Source: Ancylobacter novellus
GTDB taxonomy: Bacteria > Pseudomonadota > Alphaproteobacteria > Rhizobiales > Methylopilaceae
Reading direction: 5' to 3'
Assembly (NCBI GenBank): GCA_003241695.1
Contig: QFPN01000002.1
Location: 248,001-312,000 of the forward strand
DNA length: 64,000 nucleotides
Both the position numbers and the translations under genes were made by a program. Under the pieces are notes generated by a model. That model made no database searches. It saw only the letters and a list, made by a program, of their open reading frames with translations, and was not told the DNA's origin. This document shows positions 1-9,693 of this stretch, piece by piece. Position 1 is the stretch's first letter. The number at the start of each line of letters is the position of its first letter.

Positions 1-466
1 CCATGATCAGGCCGTCGGCCGTCTCCGCGGTGACTTCGAGTTCTTCCGGCAGGCCGTCACGACGGACCACGAGCGAGTGATAGCGCGTCGCGCTCAGGGG
101 GCCGTTGATGCCGCGGAAGGGGCCGCGGCCCCCGTGCAGGATGGTGGCGAGCTTGCCGTGGACCGGCGTCGGGGCGCGCTCCACCACGCCGCCGAACACT
201 TCGCCGATGGCCTGATGGCCGAGGCAGACGCCGAAGACGGGCACCTCGCCCGCCGCGGCCTTGATCAGCTCGCAGGAGATGCCCGCCTCGTGCGGGGTGC
301 AGGGGCCGGGCGAGATGACGATCGCGTCCGGGCCCTCGGCGAGGACCTCGGCCACGGTTGTCTTGTCGTTGCGCCGCACGGTCACCTGCGCGCCGAGCGC
401 GCCGATGGCGTGCACGACGTTCCACGTGAAGCTGTCGTAGTTGTCGATCAGGGTGACGGCGGTCAT
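1..466 (-). CDS. trpG: Glutamine amidotransferase, anthranilate synthase component II (3' end cut off by window)
   Basis: This is the N-terminal 155 residues of a class I glutamine amidotransferase. It starts at an ATG (466-464) with LIDNYDSFTWNVV, the classic TrpG/PabA opening. It continues with SPGPCTPHEAG (oxyanion-hole region) and GVCLGHQAIGEVFGG, which carries the nucleophilic Cys of the GxCxGxQ motif. The catalytic His-Glu pair lies beyond the window edge. The family supplies ammonia from glutamine to anthranilate synthase (TrpE) or aminodeoxychorismate synthase (PabB). Sequence alone does not separate TrpG from PabA, and many alphaproteobacteria use one protein for both. In relatives the downstream genes are usually trpD and trpC, which cannot be checked here. 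The reading frame has no stop before base 1. Confidence 0.93.
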   Translation of the reverse strand, partial: MTAVTLIDNYDSFTWNVVHAIGALGAQVTVRRNDKTTVAEVLAEGPDAIVISPGPCTPHEAGISCELIKAAAGEVPVFGVCLGHQAIGEVFGGVVERAPTPVHGKLATILHGGRGPFRGINGPLSATRYHSLVVRRDGLPEELEVTAETADGLIM

Positions 467-555
467 CGCTCAAGCTCCGGCGCGCCGAGAAAGCGCGAGC
501 GCGCGCCTCGCGTCAAGGGCGGGAAGAGGGAACGGGCCAGCGGACGCTCTCCGCC

Positions 556-647
556 GTCATGCCCGAGCTTGTCTCGGGCATCCACGACTTCGGACCGACC
601 AGCGCTTGGCGATCAAGTCGTGGATACCCGGCTGCGCCGGGCATGAC
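556..647. repeat. Dispersed palindromic repeat, copy 1 (REP/BIME-like)
   Basis: An imperfect palindrome of 92 bases begins with GTCATGCCCGAGC and ends with CCGGGCATGAC. Its inner arms are ATCCACGACTT and AAGTCGTGGAT. A second copy lies at 61785-61879, with the first 38 bases identical and the inner right arm conserved. It sits between trpG and the DUF2865 gene. The rest of the 467-684 gap shows no gene. Confidence 0.85.
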
Positions 648-684
648 GACGTACCGCGCGGGCGATCGGGTTGTCGCAGCATGG

Positions 685-1887
685 TCAGTTCGGCGGCGAC
701 TCGAATTCCTGGTCGAGCGGGCGGCGTTCGATCGGCGCGCGCTCCACCTGGCCGCGCTCGCGCGGGTCGCGGCGCAGGATGATGACGTCGTCGCTCGGCG
801 CCTCGCGCCGCGCGGCCGCGCCGGTCGGCTCGGCGTCTGTCGCGGGCGGCGGCGAAAGCGTGTCGCGCGGCGCGGCGGCCGGCTTCTGCTGCTTCTGGCG
901 GGCGAGCGCCTGCGCGGCGGCCTGCGCCTCTTCCGGGCTCTTGGCGCGGTTGAGGTCGCTCGCGGCCTTTTCGTCGACCACGATGTCGCCCTGCTTGACG
1001 GTCTTGTCCTCGACGCCCTGCAGCGCTTCGGCCCAGTTCATTCCCTCGGGCTTGCAGGAGCAGCCGGCGACGAACTCCTTGCGGTAGCGGAACGCGTTTT
1101 CGAGCTTGGTGTAGGGCTGTCCGTCGACGTCGAAGGCGCCCTCCATCTTCCCGCCGGGATTGGGATAGGCGAACAGCTTGGCGTCGGCGCCGGGGCAGGT
1201 CGCCTGGCAGATCGCCTCGTCGCGGCCGAAGGCGTTCTTCGTGGTCTGGTACGAGATCGGGAAGAAGAAGCCGTCGCAGGTCCGCACGCAGACGGTGCGG
1301 TAGGTCGAGACGTGGGGCGTCGCGCTCGGGTCCATCTCGGGCTCGAGCACGGTCTCGCCGCCGCCCGCCGGCTCTTCCGACGAGCGTCCGCCGCCGAACA
1401 GCATGTCGAGGAAGCCGCGTTTCTCCTGCGGCTGCTGCGCCGGCGCGACGCGGCGCTCGACCAGACGATATTGCGGTCCGCACTGGCCGCGGGCGAGGCC
1501 GAAGAGCAGTTCGCGCCGCCGCGGATCGACTCCGCCGCCCTGCGCCGCCTGCGCGACCTGGGCCTGCAGGCGGTCGAGATTGACCTCCATCTGCTTGATG
1601 CGCTGGCCGAGCGGGCCGCATTCGGCCGGCGGGTCCGGGAAGAACAGGAAGCGCTTTCCGCAGCCGATGCCCTTGGCGTAGGCGCTGGCGCGGTCGAGTT
1701 CGTTCTGCTGGCGGGCGAGCGCCTGCTGAAGCGTGCGCGGATCCGGCCGCTTCGGACCGCTGCGGTCGAGCGCGGCGAGCTGCGCCTCGAGCCTCAGGCA
1801 CTCCTCCGATCCCTGCTGCGCGTTCGCCGGCGCAGCCGCGGCGAGGCCCGCTGCCAAGGCGGCGATCGACAGGATGGCAGACCTCAT
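685..1887 (-). CDS. Exported DUF2865 domain protein
   Basis: This 400-residue protein has an N-terminal signal peptide (about residues 1-23, ending ANAQ). A coiled segment of about 80 residues follows (LEAQLAALDR and LNRLQAQVAQ-type heptads). The central part is a Cys-rich DUF2865 domain with VCVRTCDGFFFPIS, an ICQATCPG segment and the CSCKPEGMNW ending. The C-terminal third is Ala/Pro/Arg-rich and probably disordered. DUF2865 proteins are conserved in Hyphomicrobiales with no assigned function. The paired cysteines suggest disulphides in the periplasm. The start is supported by a GAAGGGAC ribosome site just upstream. The gene stands alone. Confidence 0.8.
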   Translation of the reverse strand: MRSAILSIAALAAGLAAAAPANAQQGSEECLRLEAQLAALDRSGPKRPDPRTLQQALARQQNELDRASAYAKGIGCGKRFLFFPDPPAECGPLGQRIKQMEVNLDRLQAQVAQAAQGGGVDPRRRELLFGLARGQCGPQYRLVERRVAPAQQPQEKRGFLDMLFGGGRSSEEPAGGGETVLEPEMDPSATPHVSTYRTVCVRTCDGFFFPISYQTTKNAFGRDEAICQATCPGADAKLFAYPNPGGKMEGAFDVDGQPYTKLENAFRYRKEFVAGCSCKPEGMNWAEALQGVEDKTVKQGDIVVDEKAASDLNRAKSPEEAQAAAQALARQKQQKPAAAPRDTLSPPPATDAEPTGAAARREAPSDDVIILRRDPRERGQVERAPIERRPLDQEFESPPN

Positions 1888-2000
1888 GCGCGTCCCTTCA
1901 GGCGATTCCCGCGCGCCGTCGCGCGCAAGCCCCGCCCGCTTCTAGCGCGCCGGAGCCGCTTCGCACAGGGCCGGGCGATTGGGACCGAAGTGAGGAGCCC

Positions 2001-3176
2001 TCAGACGGGCGCGCCGTTGCGCGTGATCGCGACCCGGGCGTTTCCAGCCGTCGCGCCGAAGCGGCGGTAGATGTAGCCCTCGTCGGTCGGCTTGGCGTCC
2101 TTGATCGCGAGCGCCGTGATCTTGGCGTGGAACGGCGACAGCGAGCAGGCCGGGTCCGCGTTCCTCGGGTCGCCCGTGATCGCGAGCGCCTGGCAGCGGC
2201 AGCCGCCGAAGTCGATCTCCTTGCGGGGACACGACGTGCAGGGCTCCTTCATCCAGCTCGTTCCGCGATAGGCCTCGAAGGCCGGGCCGTTGACCCAGAT
2301 CTCGGGCAGGCTCTTCTCCGTCACGTAGTCGAATTCGAGATGCGTGATCGTTTCGGCCGCATGGCAGGGCAGCACCTTGCCCTGCGGGGTGACGTTCAGC
2401 GACTGGCGGCCCCAGCCGCCGACGCAGGGTTTTGGCCGCTTGGCGTAATAGTCCGGCACCACCGCGTCGATGACGAGCCTGCCCTGCAGCTCCTCGCGCA
2501 GGCGCTCGACCGTTTCGGCGGCCTTCATCACCTGCTCGCGCGTGGGCATCAGGGTTTTGCGGTTTTCGAGCGCCCAGCCGTAATATTGCGAATGCGCGAT
2601 CTCGACGCGGCGGGCGCCGAAATCCAGCGCCATGTTCACCAGCGCCTCGATGTTCTCGACATTGCCGCGATGGATGACGGCGTTGATCGTGAGCGGCATG
2701 CCGAGCTCCAGCACCCAGCCGGCGAAAACGCGCTTCTTCTCATGCGCGCCCTTGAGGCCCGCGATCTTGTCGGCGTTTTCCGATTCCGCGTCCTGGATCG
2801 AGAGCTGGACATGGTCGAGGCCAACGTTCGCAAGCTCTTCGAGCTTCTCGCGCGTGACGCCGATCCCGGAGGTGATGAGGTTGGTGTAGAGCCCGACCTT
2901 CACCGCGTGGGCGGTCAGCTCCACGATGTCCTTGCGCGCCGTCGGCTCGCCGCCGGAGAGGTGGAGGTGCAGCACGCCCATGGACGCGGCTTCCGAGAAC
3001 ACCCGCTTCCAGGTTTCCGTGTCGAGTTCGCCCGAACGCTTGTCGAGCTCTACGGGGTTCGAGCAATAGGGGCAGGAGAGAGGGCAGCGATGGGTCAGCT
3101 CCGCCAGCATGCCGAGCGGCGCCGGCGGCGCGACGCGGGTCGCCTCCGAGGGGTTCGGAACGGTCATGTCGTTCAT
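2001..3176 (-). CDS. pqqE: PQQ biosynthesis radical SAM enzyme PqqE
   Basis: This 391-residue radical SAM protein makes the first C-C crosslink between Glu and Tyr of the PqqA precursor, with PqqD as peptide chaperone. The SAM cluster motif is C31xxxC35xxC38 (CPLSCPYC). The C-terminal SPASM region carries further cysteines ([39 protein letters not shown]) for auxiliary clusters. The start is fixed by a strong AGGAGG site six bases upstream. It is the last gene of the pqqABCDE run but is separated from pqqD by 178 bases carrying a palindromic element, whereas these two genes are usually adjacent or overlapping. Confidence 0.96.
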   Translation of the reverse strand: MNDMTVPNPSEATRVAPPAPLGMLAELTHRCPLSCPYCSNPVELDKRSGELDTETWKRVFSEAASMGVLHLHLSGGEPTARKDIVELTAHAVKVGLYTNLITSGIGVTREKLEELANVGLDHVQLSIQDAESENADKIAGLKGAHEKKRVFAGWVLELGMPLTINAVIHRGNVENIEALVNMALDFGARRVEIAHSQYYGWALENRKTLMPTREQVMKAAETVERLREELQGRLVIDAVVPDYYAKRPKPCVGGWGRQSLNVTPQGKVLPCHAAETITHLEFDYVTEKSLPEIWVNGPAFEAYRGTSWMKEPCTSCPRKEIDFGGCRCQALAITGDPRNADPACSLSPFHAKITALAIKDAKPTDEGYIYRRFGATAGNARVAITRNGAPV

Positions 3177-3216
3177 GTCGTCCTCCTTCCTTCTCCGGCG
3201 ATCTGCATCAGCGAAC

Positions 3217-3339
3217 TGCGTGCTTCGAGACGCCGACCTCCGGTCGGCTCCTCAGCATGAGGGATGTGTGCGGCCGGCATCCTCAACATCCCTCATGCTG
3301 AGGAGCGGCGGCGAAGCCGGCGCGTCTCGAAGCACGCAC
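3217..3339. repeat. Long palindromic element between pqqD and pqqE
   Basis: Two long inverted arms are visible. The left arm starts TGCGTGCTTCGAGACGCC and includes CTCCTCAGCATGAGGGATG. The right arm includes CATCCCTCATGCTGAGGAG and ends GTCTCGAAGCACGCA. The element is 123 bases with a short loop near 3268-3284. The design matches a family of intergenic palindromes common in Hyphomicrobiales genomes (recognised by pattern, not by search). As RNA it would form a large hairpin upstream of the pqqE ribosome site, so it could affect pqqE expression. Confidence 0.85.
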
Positions 3340-3354
3340 TCGGCTTCGTTCTGG

Positions 3355-3636
3355 CTAGGCCAGATCCAGAACCCGCTTGTCGGCGAGGTCCCGGAGCATC
3401 TTCTTCACATCCGCTTCGATCTGCTCGCGAGGCGCGGCGTAGCGCTGAACGAGTTCGTCGACGATGCCCTCGACGGTGCGCGCGCCGTCGCAGAGCTCCA
3501 GCACCGTCACCGCCACCGGATCGGGCCTAAGCACCCGTTCCGGCGCGAGCAGCAGCCATTCCTTGCGCACGTCGTCATGGCGCAGGCGGACGCCGCGCGG
3601 CAGCTTCGGCGTCGCCTCGGACGAGACGTCGCTCAT
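3355..3636 (-). CDS. pqqD: PQQ biosynthesis peptide chaperone PqqD
   Basis: This 93-residue protein has the PqqD fold features: PRGVRLRHDDVRKEW near the N-terminus, LLAPERVLRPDPVAVTVLELCDG, and a C-terminal helical region with VKKMLRDLADKRVLDL. PqqD binds the PqqA peptide and presents it to PqqE. The ATG (3636-3634) overlaps the pqqC stop by four bases (ATGA), implying translational coupling. In some methylotrophs pqqC and pqqD are fused. Here they are separate, and the length is normal for stand-alone PqqD. Confidence 0.95.
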   Translation of the reverse strand: MSDVSSEATPKLPRGVRLRHDDVRKEWLLLAPERVLRPDPVAVTVLELCDGARTVEGIVDELVQRYAAPREQIEADVKKMLRDLADKRVLDLA

Positions 3637-4391
3637 TCGGCCGCGTCCCGGCGCATGTCCGCCGCGCCGTTCGGCATGAAGCTGTCGGGCCACGGCTTGG
3701 CGTAGACATAAGCATGCTCGAGCGCGTCCAGCATGGTCCAGAGCATCGAGCACTTGAATTCGAGCGCCGCGATCGCCGCCTGCTGCTGCTCCGGCGTCTT
3801 CGCATGCTCCTTGACGTAAGCGAGCGCAAAATCGCTGTCGCGCTTGGCCTGCACGGGACGGGCGGTGAAGTAGGCCAGCGTCTCCTGCGTGACGTAATCG
3901 TAGTTTGACAGCATTCCGGCGACGCGGATCTTGATCACCATCGGCGAGAACAGCTCGGTCAGCGACGAGGCGATCGCCTCGAGCAGGGAGCGGTCCTTCA
4001 CGAAGGACAGATAGGCGTTGACCGCGAACTTGGTCGCCGGCAGCGCGAGCCGGCCGGACATCACGTCGCCCCGATCGAGCCCGAGGTCGTCGGTGAGCTT
4101 CAGCCACTTGGCGATGCCGCCTTCGCCCTCGCGCTCGCCGTCATGGTCGACGATGCGCTGCCGCCAGGCGCGACGCATGTCGGCGTCCTCCATGCGGGCG
4201 AGGATCGCGGCGTCCTTCTGCGGGATGCAGGCCTGGTAGAGGTAGCGGTTCAGCGCCCAGGCCTCGACCTCGCCGCGCGTGCACGCGCCGGACTGCAGGC
4301 GGAGCTGGAAGGGGTGCAGATGATGGTAGCGGGTCTCGCCCACCTGGCGCAGGCGCGCCTCGAGCGCGTCGTGGCTCAGCAGTTCGGTCAT
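3633..4391 (-). CDS. pqqC: Pyrroloquinoline-quinone synthase PqqC
   Basis: This 252-residue all-helical oxidase catalyses the final ring closure and eight-electron oxidation to PQQ. Recognisable family stretches are YHHLHPFQLRLQSG, WALNRYLYQACIPQKDAAI, RIVDHDGEREGEGGI and the C-terminal LDALEHAYVY. The His-rich YHHLHPF segment and Arg/His residues around RIVDHDG belong to the active-site region of the family. It overlaps pqqD by four bases and lies 25 bases after pqqB. Length is typical. Confidence 0.96.
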   Translation of the reverse strand: MTELLSHDALEARLRQVGETRYHHLHPFQLRLQSGACTRGEVEAWALNRYLYQACIPQKDAAILARMEDADMRRAWRQRIVDHDGEREGEGGIAKWLKLTDDLGLDRGDVMSGRLALPATKFAVNAYLSFVKDRSLLEAIASSLTELFSPMVIKIRVAGMLSNYDYVTQETLAYFTARPVQAKRDSDFALAYVKEHAKTPEQQQAAIAALEFKCSMLWTMLDALEHAYVYAKPWPDSFMPNGAADMRRDAAE

Positions 4392-4416
4392 CGCGGGCCT
4401 CCCGCCCAGCTCTGCG

Positions 4417-5355
4417 TCAGGCCGCGGCGGAGCCGCGGTCCCGGCGGGCAGGATCGCCGATCGCGATCTCGAGCCCGTCCTCGGAGATCTCCCAGTCCCT
4501 GGACTCGACGGCGCGGCGCTCGGCCGAGCCGGAGATCAGGACGGGATTGGTGTTGTTGATGTGGATGTAGACCTTGCGGCCGACCTTGACGCCCCGGAAG
4601 GCGTCCAGCGAGCCGCCGTCTCCGGACATCGGGACATGCCCCATCCGCCGGCCGGTCTTCACGCCGACGCCGGCCTTCGCCATCTCGTCGTCCTCGAACA
4701 CCGTTCCGTCGAACAGCAGCAGGTCGGCCCGCTCGACACGGGCGCGGACCGCGTCGTTCACGACGGCGCAGCCGGGAATATAGACGAGCCGCCTGCCGTC
4801 CTTCTCCATCGCCACGCCGATCGTGTCGCCGGAGGCGTCGCCGATCTTCAGGTCCTCGGTCTCAAGATAGAGCGGAACCTTGCCCGGCACGCCGAAGAAT
4901 TCGATCGCCGTGTCGTGGATCCGGAACGGGCGGTCGAGTTCGACGACCTCGCGCGAAACCACGTCCTTGGCGAGCACGCCGAAAATCGGATTGGCGTCGA
5001 GCACCTTGGAGATCTGGGACGTGGCGTAGACGGTGAGCGGCGAGCGCTCGCGCAGCGTGATCAGCCCGTCGACATGGTCGACGTCGCCATTGGTGAGCGC
5101 GACCGCCGCGATCGGCGTCTCGCGCAGGCCCGTGGGCTGGATGGCGCGGGTGGCGAGAATCTGGGAGCGCAGGTCCGGCGAGGCGTTGAACAGGGTCCAG
5201 CGCCCGTCGCCGGTCTCGACTGCGATCGACGATTGCGTCCGCGCCTTGACGCGGGGATCGCCGTCCCAGGCGAGCGAGCACACCGGACAGCGGCAATTCC
5301 ACTGGGGAAAGCCGCCGCCGGCGGCCGAACCGAGCACGATCATGCGAAACGACAT
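4417..5355 (-). CDS. pqqB: PQQ biosynthesis protein PqqB (metallo-beta-lactamase fold)
   Basis: A 312-residue product is obtained from the ATG at 5355-5353. That codon has an AAGG ribosome site about eight bases upstream and gives MSFRMIVLGSAAGGGFPQW, the usual PqqB start. An upstream in-frame start at 5394 would add 13 atypical residues and is less likely. The N-terminus carries the Zn-binding CRCPVC motif. The metal site is a modified metallo-beta-lactamase motif (DVDHVDGL). PqqB is thought to hydroxylate the Tyr ring of the crosslinked precursor. Confidence 0.94.
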   Translation of the reverse strand: MSFRMIVLGSAAGGGFPQWNCRCPVCSLAWDGDPRVKARTQSSIAVETGDGRWTLFNASPDLRSQILATRAIQPTGLRETPIAAVALTNGDVDHVDGLITLRERSPLTVYATSQISKVLDANPIFGVLAKDVVSREVVELDRPFRIHDTAIEFFGVPGKVPLYLETEDLKIGDASGDTIGVAMEKDGRRLVYIPGCAVVNDAVRARVERADLLLFDGTVFEDDEMAKAGVGVKTGRRMGHVPMSGDGGSLDAFRGVKVGRKVYIHINNTNPVLISGSAERRAVESRDWEISEDGLEIAIGDPARRDRGSAAA

Positions 5356-5408
5356 GGCGTGGGCCTTACGATCCGCAGATCTGCTGAAGTTCAATCACGA
5401 CGTATAGC

Positions 5409-5489
5409 TCAGAGCTCGGCCGGGCTGTACGAGGTGACTTCGAGACCAACCGGGGTCTCTTCGACGATCGGAGCGGTCCAAAGGGCCAT
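5409..5489 (-). CDS. pqqA: PQQ precursor peptide PqqA
   Basis: This is a 26-codon gene. The peptide reads MALWTAPIVEETPVGLEVTS followed by YSPAEL. It carries the invariant Glu and Tyr spaced ExxxY (E17 and Y21) that are crosslinked and become the PQQ backbone. A perfect AGGAGG ribosome site lies seven bases upstream of the ATG, consistent with the high expression expected of a precursor peptide. pqqB starts 53 bases downstream in the same direction. Only one pqqA copy is present here. Confidence 0.96.
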   Translation of the reverse strand: MALWTAPIVEETPVGLEVTSYSPAEL

Positions 5490-5997
5490 TGTTGCCTCCT
5501 CAAGGGTTCCTAGACTATGCTGCAGCGCAATAAGTCACCCTGCGGCACGGTCGGAAGATAACTTGACCACGATCGGTCCGCCAGAAGCCTTCGCCTTAAA
5601 TCTTCGTAATGCGGGGCGGTTTTGTCTCAAGAAGCTCTTAGGTTCTGGGCGGTCGCGGGGCGTCCGCCAATGGTCTATGCCGCCGTCATGCCGCCATGAT
5701 CGCAGCGGCGCGATTCAGGGTCACTGCGGCAGGAACTCGACGCGCGCGGGCTCGATTTTTTCCCGGGAGCCTTCGGTCTGGCACGGGCGGGCGGCAGGTC
5801 GAAGTCCCGCGATTGTTTGGAACTGGACGCGCTTGACGCGCCGCGGCCCCGCGAGCATTGTCCGCCGCCATGATTACCGCCCGACGCGCGACCGACCGGA
5901 TCGTCATTATCTGCGGCTGAGCTGAAGGCTGGCCGCGGCGGTTTTTCTTGACGTTTGAGAGAAGCACGAGACCCCCGGCCCACGAGGAGGACGGGGC
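5490..5997. other. 508-base divergent intergenic region between pqqA and cysS
   Basis: No convincing gene is seen. The stretch next to pqqA (5510-5640) is clearly less GC-rich than its surroundings and must hold the pqqA promoter, because pqqA is the first gene of its operon. I could not assign -35/-10 elements with confidence. The cysS side ends in a GAGGAGG ribosome site (5984-5990). Short open frames here have no family features. Confidence 0.55.
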
Positions 5998-7356
5998 GTG
6001 ACTGCGCTCAAGCTCTACAATTCGCTGACGCGCTCGAAGGACGACTTCGCGCCGATCGATCCGCGCGACGTGCGCATGTACGTCTGCGGACCGACGGTCT
6101 ACGACCGCGCCCATATCGGCAATGCGCGGCCGGTCATCGTGTTCGACCTGCTGTTCCGCTTGCTGCGCCATGCCTATGGCGAGCGCGCCGTGACCTACGT
6201 CCGCAACATCACGGACGTCGACGACAAGATCAATGCGCGCGCCGCGGAACGCGGGATCACGATCCGCGAGCTGACCGAGGCGACGGCCGCCGGCTTCCAT
6301 CAGGACGTCGCCGATCTCGGCTGCCTTTCGCCGACCCATGAGCCGCGCGCCACCGAGTTCATCTGCCGCGGCGCGGACGAGCTCGACATGATCAAGGTGG
6401 TGGAGCGCCTGATCGCCGGGGGCCACGCCTACGCCGCCGACGGCCACGTGCTGTTCGACGTCGGCTCGATGCCGGCCTATGGCCGTCTCGCCCGCCGTTC
6501 GCTCGACGAGATGGAGGCGGGCGCCCGCGTCGAAGTCGCCTCCTATAAGAAGGGGCCGATGGACTTCGTGCTGTGGAAACCCTCGAAGGAGGGCGAGCCG
6601 GCATGGGACAGCCCGTGGGGCAAGGGCCGCCCCGGCTGGCATCTCGAATGCTCGGCGATGTCGGCGGCGCTGCTCGGCGAGGTGTTCGACATCCATGGCG
6701 GCGGCATCGACCTGATCTTCCCGCACCACGAGAACGAGATCGCCCAGTCGACCTGCTGCTTCGGAAAGGACCGCATGGCCAATGTGTGGATGCACAACGG
6801 CTTCCTGCAGGTCGAGGGCGAGAAGATGGCGAAGTCCGCCGGCAACTTCGTCACGATCCGCGAGATCCTCGACGACTGGCCGGGCGACGTCGCGCGTCTC
6901 GCGATGTATGCGGCGCATTACCGCCAGCCGATCAACTGGACGCTGAAGGGCCTTCAGGAGGCCGAGCGGACGCTCGGCCAGTGGTTCGACGCCGCGGCCT
7001 CCGACGCCGATCCCCGCCCGGCGCCCGGCGTCGTCGAAGCTCTCGCCGACGACCTGAACACGCCCAAGATGATCGCCGAGATCCACCGGCTGAAGTCCGA
7101 AGGCGGCCGCAAGGCGCTCGCCGGGACCCTCGGCTTCCTGGGTTTCCGGCCGGACGTCTTCGCGGACTGGAAGGTGGCGAACGCGCCGGAGCTCTCCATG
7201 CCCGTCGAGGAGATCGAGCGGCTGATCGACGCCCGGCTCGCGGCGCGGCGTGAGAAGAACTTCGCCGAGGCCGACCGCATCCGCGACGAGCTTCTGGCGC
7301 AGGGCGTCACGCTGAAGGACGGCGCGGGCGGCACGACATGGGAGGTCGCGGGATGA
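5998..7356 (+). CDS. cysS: Cysteinyl-tRNA synthetase
   Basis: This 452-residue class I aminoacyl-tRNA synthetase starts at a GTG with a GAGGAGG site just upstream. It shows the Zn/substrate Cys in [10 protein letters not shown] (C30), the HIGH-type signature HIGN (residues 39-42), the SAMS-like metal region around LECSAMS, the DxxFPHHENE motif and the KMSKS-type signature KMAKS (276-280). Length is normal for the family. It is the first gene of a two-gene unit, and its stop overlaps the cimA start (ATGA). Confidence 0.97.
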   Translation: MTALKLYNSLTRSKDDFAPIDPRDVRMYVCGPTVYDRAHIGNARPVIVFDLLFRLLRHAYGERAVTYVRNITDVDDKINARAAERGITIRELTEATAAGFHQDVADLGCLSPTHEPRATEFICRGADELDMIKVVERLIAGGHAYAADGHVLFDVGSMPAYGRLARRSLDEMEAGARVEVASYKKGPMDFVLWKPSKEGEPAWDSPWGKGRPGWHLECSAMSAALLGEVFDIHGGGIDLIFPHHENEIAQSTCCFGKDRMANVWMHNGFLQVEGEKMAKSAGNFVTIREILDDWPGDVARLAMYAAHYRQPINWTLKGLQEAERTLGQWFDAAASDADPRPAPGVVEALADDLNTPKMIAEIHRLKSEGGRKALAGTLGFLGFRPDVFADWKVANAPELSMPVEEIERLIDARLAARREKNFAEADRIRDELLAQGVTLKDGAGGTTWEVAG

Positions 7357-8951
7357 CCCGCGAGCGGGTCTACCTCTTCGACACCACGCTCCGCGACGGC
7401 GCGCAGACCGCCGGCGTCGACTTCACGCTCGACGACAAGATCGCGGTCGCGGCGATGCTGGACGGCCTCGGCGTCGACTATGTCGAGGGCGGCTATCCCG
7501 GCGCGAACCCGACCGACACGGAGTTCTTCTCCACGCCGCGCACGAGGAACGCCCGCTTCGTCGCCTTCGGCATGACCAAGCGGGCCGGCCGATCGACCGC
7601 GAACGACCCCGGCCTCCAGGGCGTTCTGCAGGCAAAGGCCGACGCCTGCTGCTTCGTCGCCAAGACCTGGGACTTTCACGTCCGCGAGGCGCTCGGCGTT
7701 TCGCTCGACGAGAATCTCGTCTCGATCCGAGACACGGTGGAGGCCTCGGTCGCCGCCGGCCGCGAGACCATGGTCGACTGCGAGCATTTCTTCGACGGCT
7801 ACCGGGCCAATCCCGATTATGCGCTCGCCTGCGCGAAGACGGCGTTCGAGGCCGGCGCGCGCTGGGTCGTGCTGTGCGACACCAATGGCGGGACGACGCC
7901 CGAAGAGGTCGCCGACATCGTGCGTGCGGTCGCCCGCGTGGCGCCGGGGGACCGGCTCGGCGTCCACGCCCATGACGACATGGGGCTCGCGGTGGCGAAC
8001 TCGCTCGCGGCGGTGCGCGCGGGGGCGCGGCAGATCCAGGGCACGCTCAACGGTCTCGGCGAGCGCTGCGGCAACGCCAACCTCACGACGATCATCCCGA
8101 CGCTGAAGCTGAAGCCCGAATTCGCCGACGCCTTCGAGACGGGCGTTTCGGACGAAGCGCTGGAGGGGCTCTCGGCGTTGTCGCGCGCCTTCGACGAGCT
8201 GCTGAACCGTCCCTCGAACCGCTACGCCCCTTATGTCGGCGCGAACGCCTTCGCGACCAAGGCGGGCATCCACGCCTCCGCGATCCTGAAGGATCCGCGC
8301 ACCTACGAGCACGTGACTCCGGAAAGCGTCGGCAACCACCGCCGCCTGCTCGTCTCCGATCAGGGGGGTAAGTCGAACCTGCTCTCCGGCCTCGCCCGCG
8401 TCGGCGTCGAGGTCGACAGGGACGATCCCCGGCTCGGACGCCTGCTCGCCGAGGTGAAGGAGCGCGAGGCTCAGGGCTACGCCTATGAGGGCGCCGAGGC
8501 TTCCTTCGCGCTGCTCGCCAAGCGCGCGCTCGGCCGCGTGCCGGACTTCTTCGTGGTCGAGAGCTTTCGCGTGATGGTCGAGCGGAGACACAACGCCTTC
8601 GGCGAGCAGGTCACCGTGTCGGAGGCGGTGGTCAAGGTGACGGTCGACGGCGAGCCGCTGCTGACCGCCGCCGAGGGCATCGGCCCGATCAACGCGCTCG
8701 ATCTCGCGCTGCGCAAGGACCTTGGCCGCTACCAGCCCTACATCGCCGATCTGAGGCTGACCGACTACAAGGTCCGCATCCTGAACGGCGGCACCGAGGC
8801 GGTGACGCGCGTGCTGATCGAATCGATCGACGGCGACGGCGAGGTCTGGACCACGGTCGGAGTGTCGCCCAACGTGGTCGACGCCTCCTTCGAGGCGCTG
8901 GTCGATAGCCTCACCTACAAGCTGTTGAAGGCCGGCGCGCCGGCGCCGTGA
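7353..8951 (+). CDS. cimA: (R)-citramalate synthase
   Basis: The product is 532 residues from the ATG at 7353, which overlaps the cysS stop. It is a DRE-TIM metallolyase condensing pyruvate and acetyl-CoA to citramalate, the threonine-independent entry to isoleucine synthesis. The active-site opening is [15 protein letters not shown]. The metal-binding [12 protein letters not shown] motif and [15 protein letters not shown] are present. A C-terminal LeuA-type regulatory domain fills about residues 400-525. The QTAGVDF variant and the length fit CimA better than 2-isopropylmalate or homocitrate synthase. Confidence 0.92.
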   Translation: MTRERVYLFDTTLRDGAQTAGVDFTLDDKIAVAAMLDGLGVDYVEGGYPGANPTDTEFFSTPRTRNARFVAFGMTKRAGRSTANDPGLQGVLQAKADACCFVAKTWDFHVREALGVSLDENLVSIRDTVEASVAAGRETMVDCEHFFDGYRANPDYALACAKTAFEAGARWVVLCDTNGGTTPEEVADIVRAVARVAPGDRLGVHAHDDMGLAVANSLAAVRAGARQIQGTLNGLGERCGNANLTTIIPTLKLKPEFADAFETGVSDEALEGLSALSRAFDELLNRPSNRYAPYVGANAFATKAGIHASAILKDPRTYEHVTPESVGNHRRLLVSDQGGKSNLLSGLARVGVEVDRDDPRLGRLLAEVKEREAQGYAYEGAEASFALLAKRALGRVPDFFVVESFRVMVERRHNAFGEQVTVSEAVVKVTVDGEPLLTAAEGIGPINALDLALRKDLGRYQPYIADLRLTDYKVRILNGGTEAVTRVLIESIDGDGEVWTTVGVSPNVVDASFEALVDSLTYKLLKAGAPAP

Positions 8952-8963
8952 GCGCCGCCGCCG

Positions 8964-9641
8964 TCATTCGCCGAGGCTCGCCGCCTTCACCGCCTCCGAG
9001 TCGAACTGGCGGCGGTGCAGGATCACGGTGACGACCGTCACCGTCACGATCAGCACCCACGGGTTCACGAACCAGCCGATCAGCGCGAGCGCGAAGAACA
9101 GCGAGCGCAGGCCGCGGTTGAAGTGACGCCCGGCCTCGATGTTCATCCGCGCCGCGCGCTCGATCGCGATCTCCATCTGCGGGGTGCCGATTTCCGGGGG
9201 CGGCGGGGCGCACACGACGAGGATCGAGCCGTAGTTGAACAGCCGGTAGGACCAGACGAACTTGTAGAACGCGTAGGTGAGAACGGCTGCGACGCCCAGA
9301 ACCTTGATGTCGTATGCCTCGCGCGTCGTCACGATGCCGAAGGGCAGGGCCGCGAACACTTCGATGGCCTGGCCGCTCGCGCCCAGCGCCGCGAAGGCGC
9401 CGCCGATCGCGATCAGCGAGGTCGAGGCGAAGAAGGCCGAGCCGTTCTGCAGGCCGGTCATCGCGATCGCGTCGGGCATGCGCGCCTCGCGGGCCGCCAT
9501 CCGCCGCATCCATTCGAGCCGCCGTTCGGCCATGATGGAGTTGAGGCTGCGCGGAGAGCGCTCCGAAAAGGCGTAATGGCCGAACCAGACCGCAAGGAAG
9601 TAGAGGATCGCGATCAGGTCGACGGCGCCGAAGCTGTTCAT
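8964..9641 (-). CDS. DUF599 family membrane protein
   Basis: This 225-residue inner-membrane protein has about four hydrophobic helices: residues 5-25, 65-85, 110-135 and a long C-terminal pair around 185-205. Family-like segments are the N-terminal WFGHYAFSERS and RRLEWMRRMAAREARMPDAI, then LQNGSAFFASTSL. DUF599 proteins have no assigned function. The gene is convergent with cimA, with only 12 bases between stops, and has no obvious operon partner. Confidence 0.8.
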   Translation of the reverse strand: MNSFGAVDLIAILYFLAVWFGHYAFSERSPRSLNSIMAERRLEWMRRMAAREARMPDAIAMTGLQNGSAFFASTSLIAIGGAFAALGASGQAIEVFAALPFGIVTTREAYDIKVLGVAAVLTYAFYKFVWSYRLFNYGSILVVCAPPPPEIGTPQMEIAIERAARMNIEAGRHFNRGLRSLFFALALIGWFVNPWVLIVTVTVVTVILHRRQFDSEAVKAASLGE

Positions 9642-9693
9642 GGCCGCGATCCTGCAAGGCTACTTAGGGGCCCTGTATGGGGTCGCGCGGATT

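Noticed and set aside
4561..5925. Long open frame on the plus strand opposite pqqB and pqqA
   Set aside because: It is antisense to well-recognised pqqB and pqqA, has Arg/Ala/Asp-rich composition typical of GC-rich shadow frames and no family feature.
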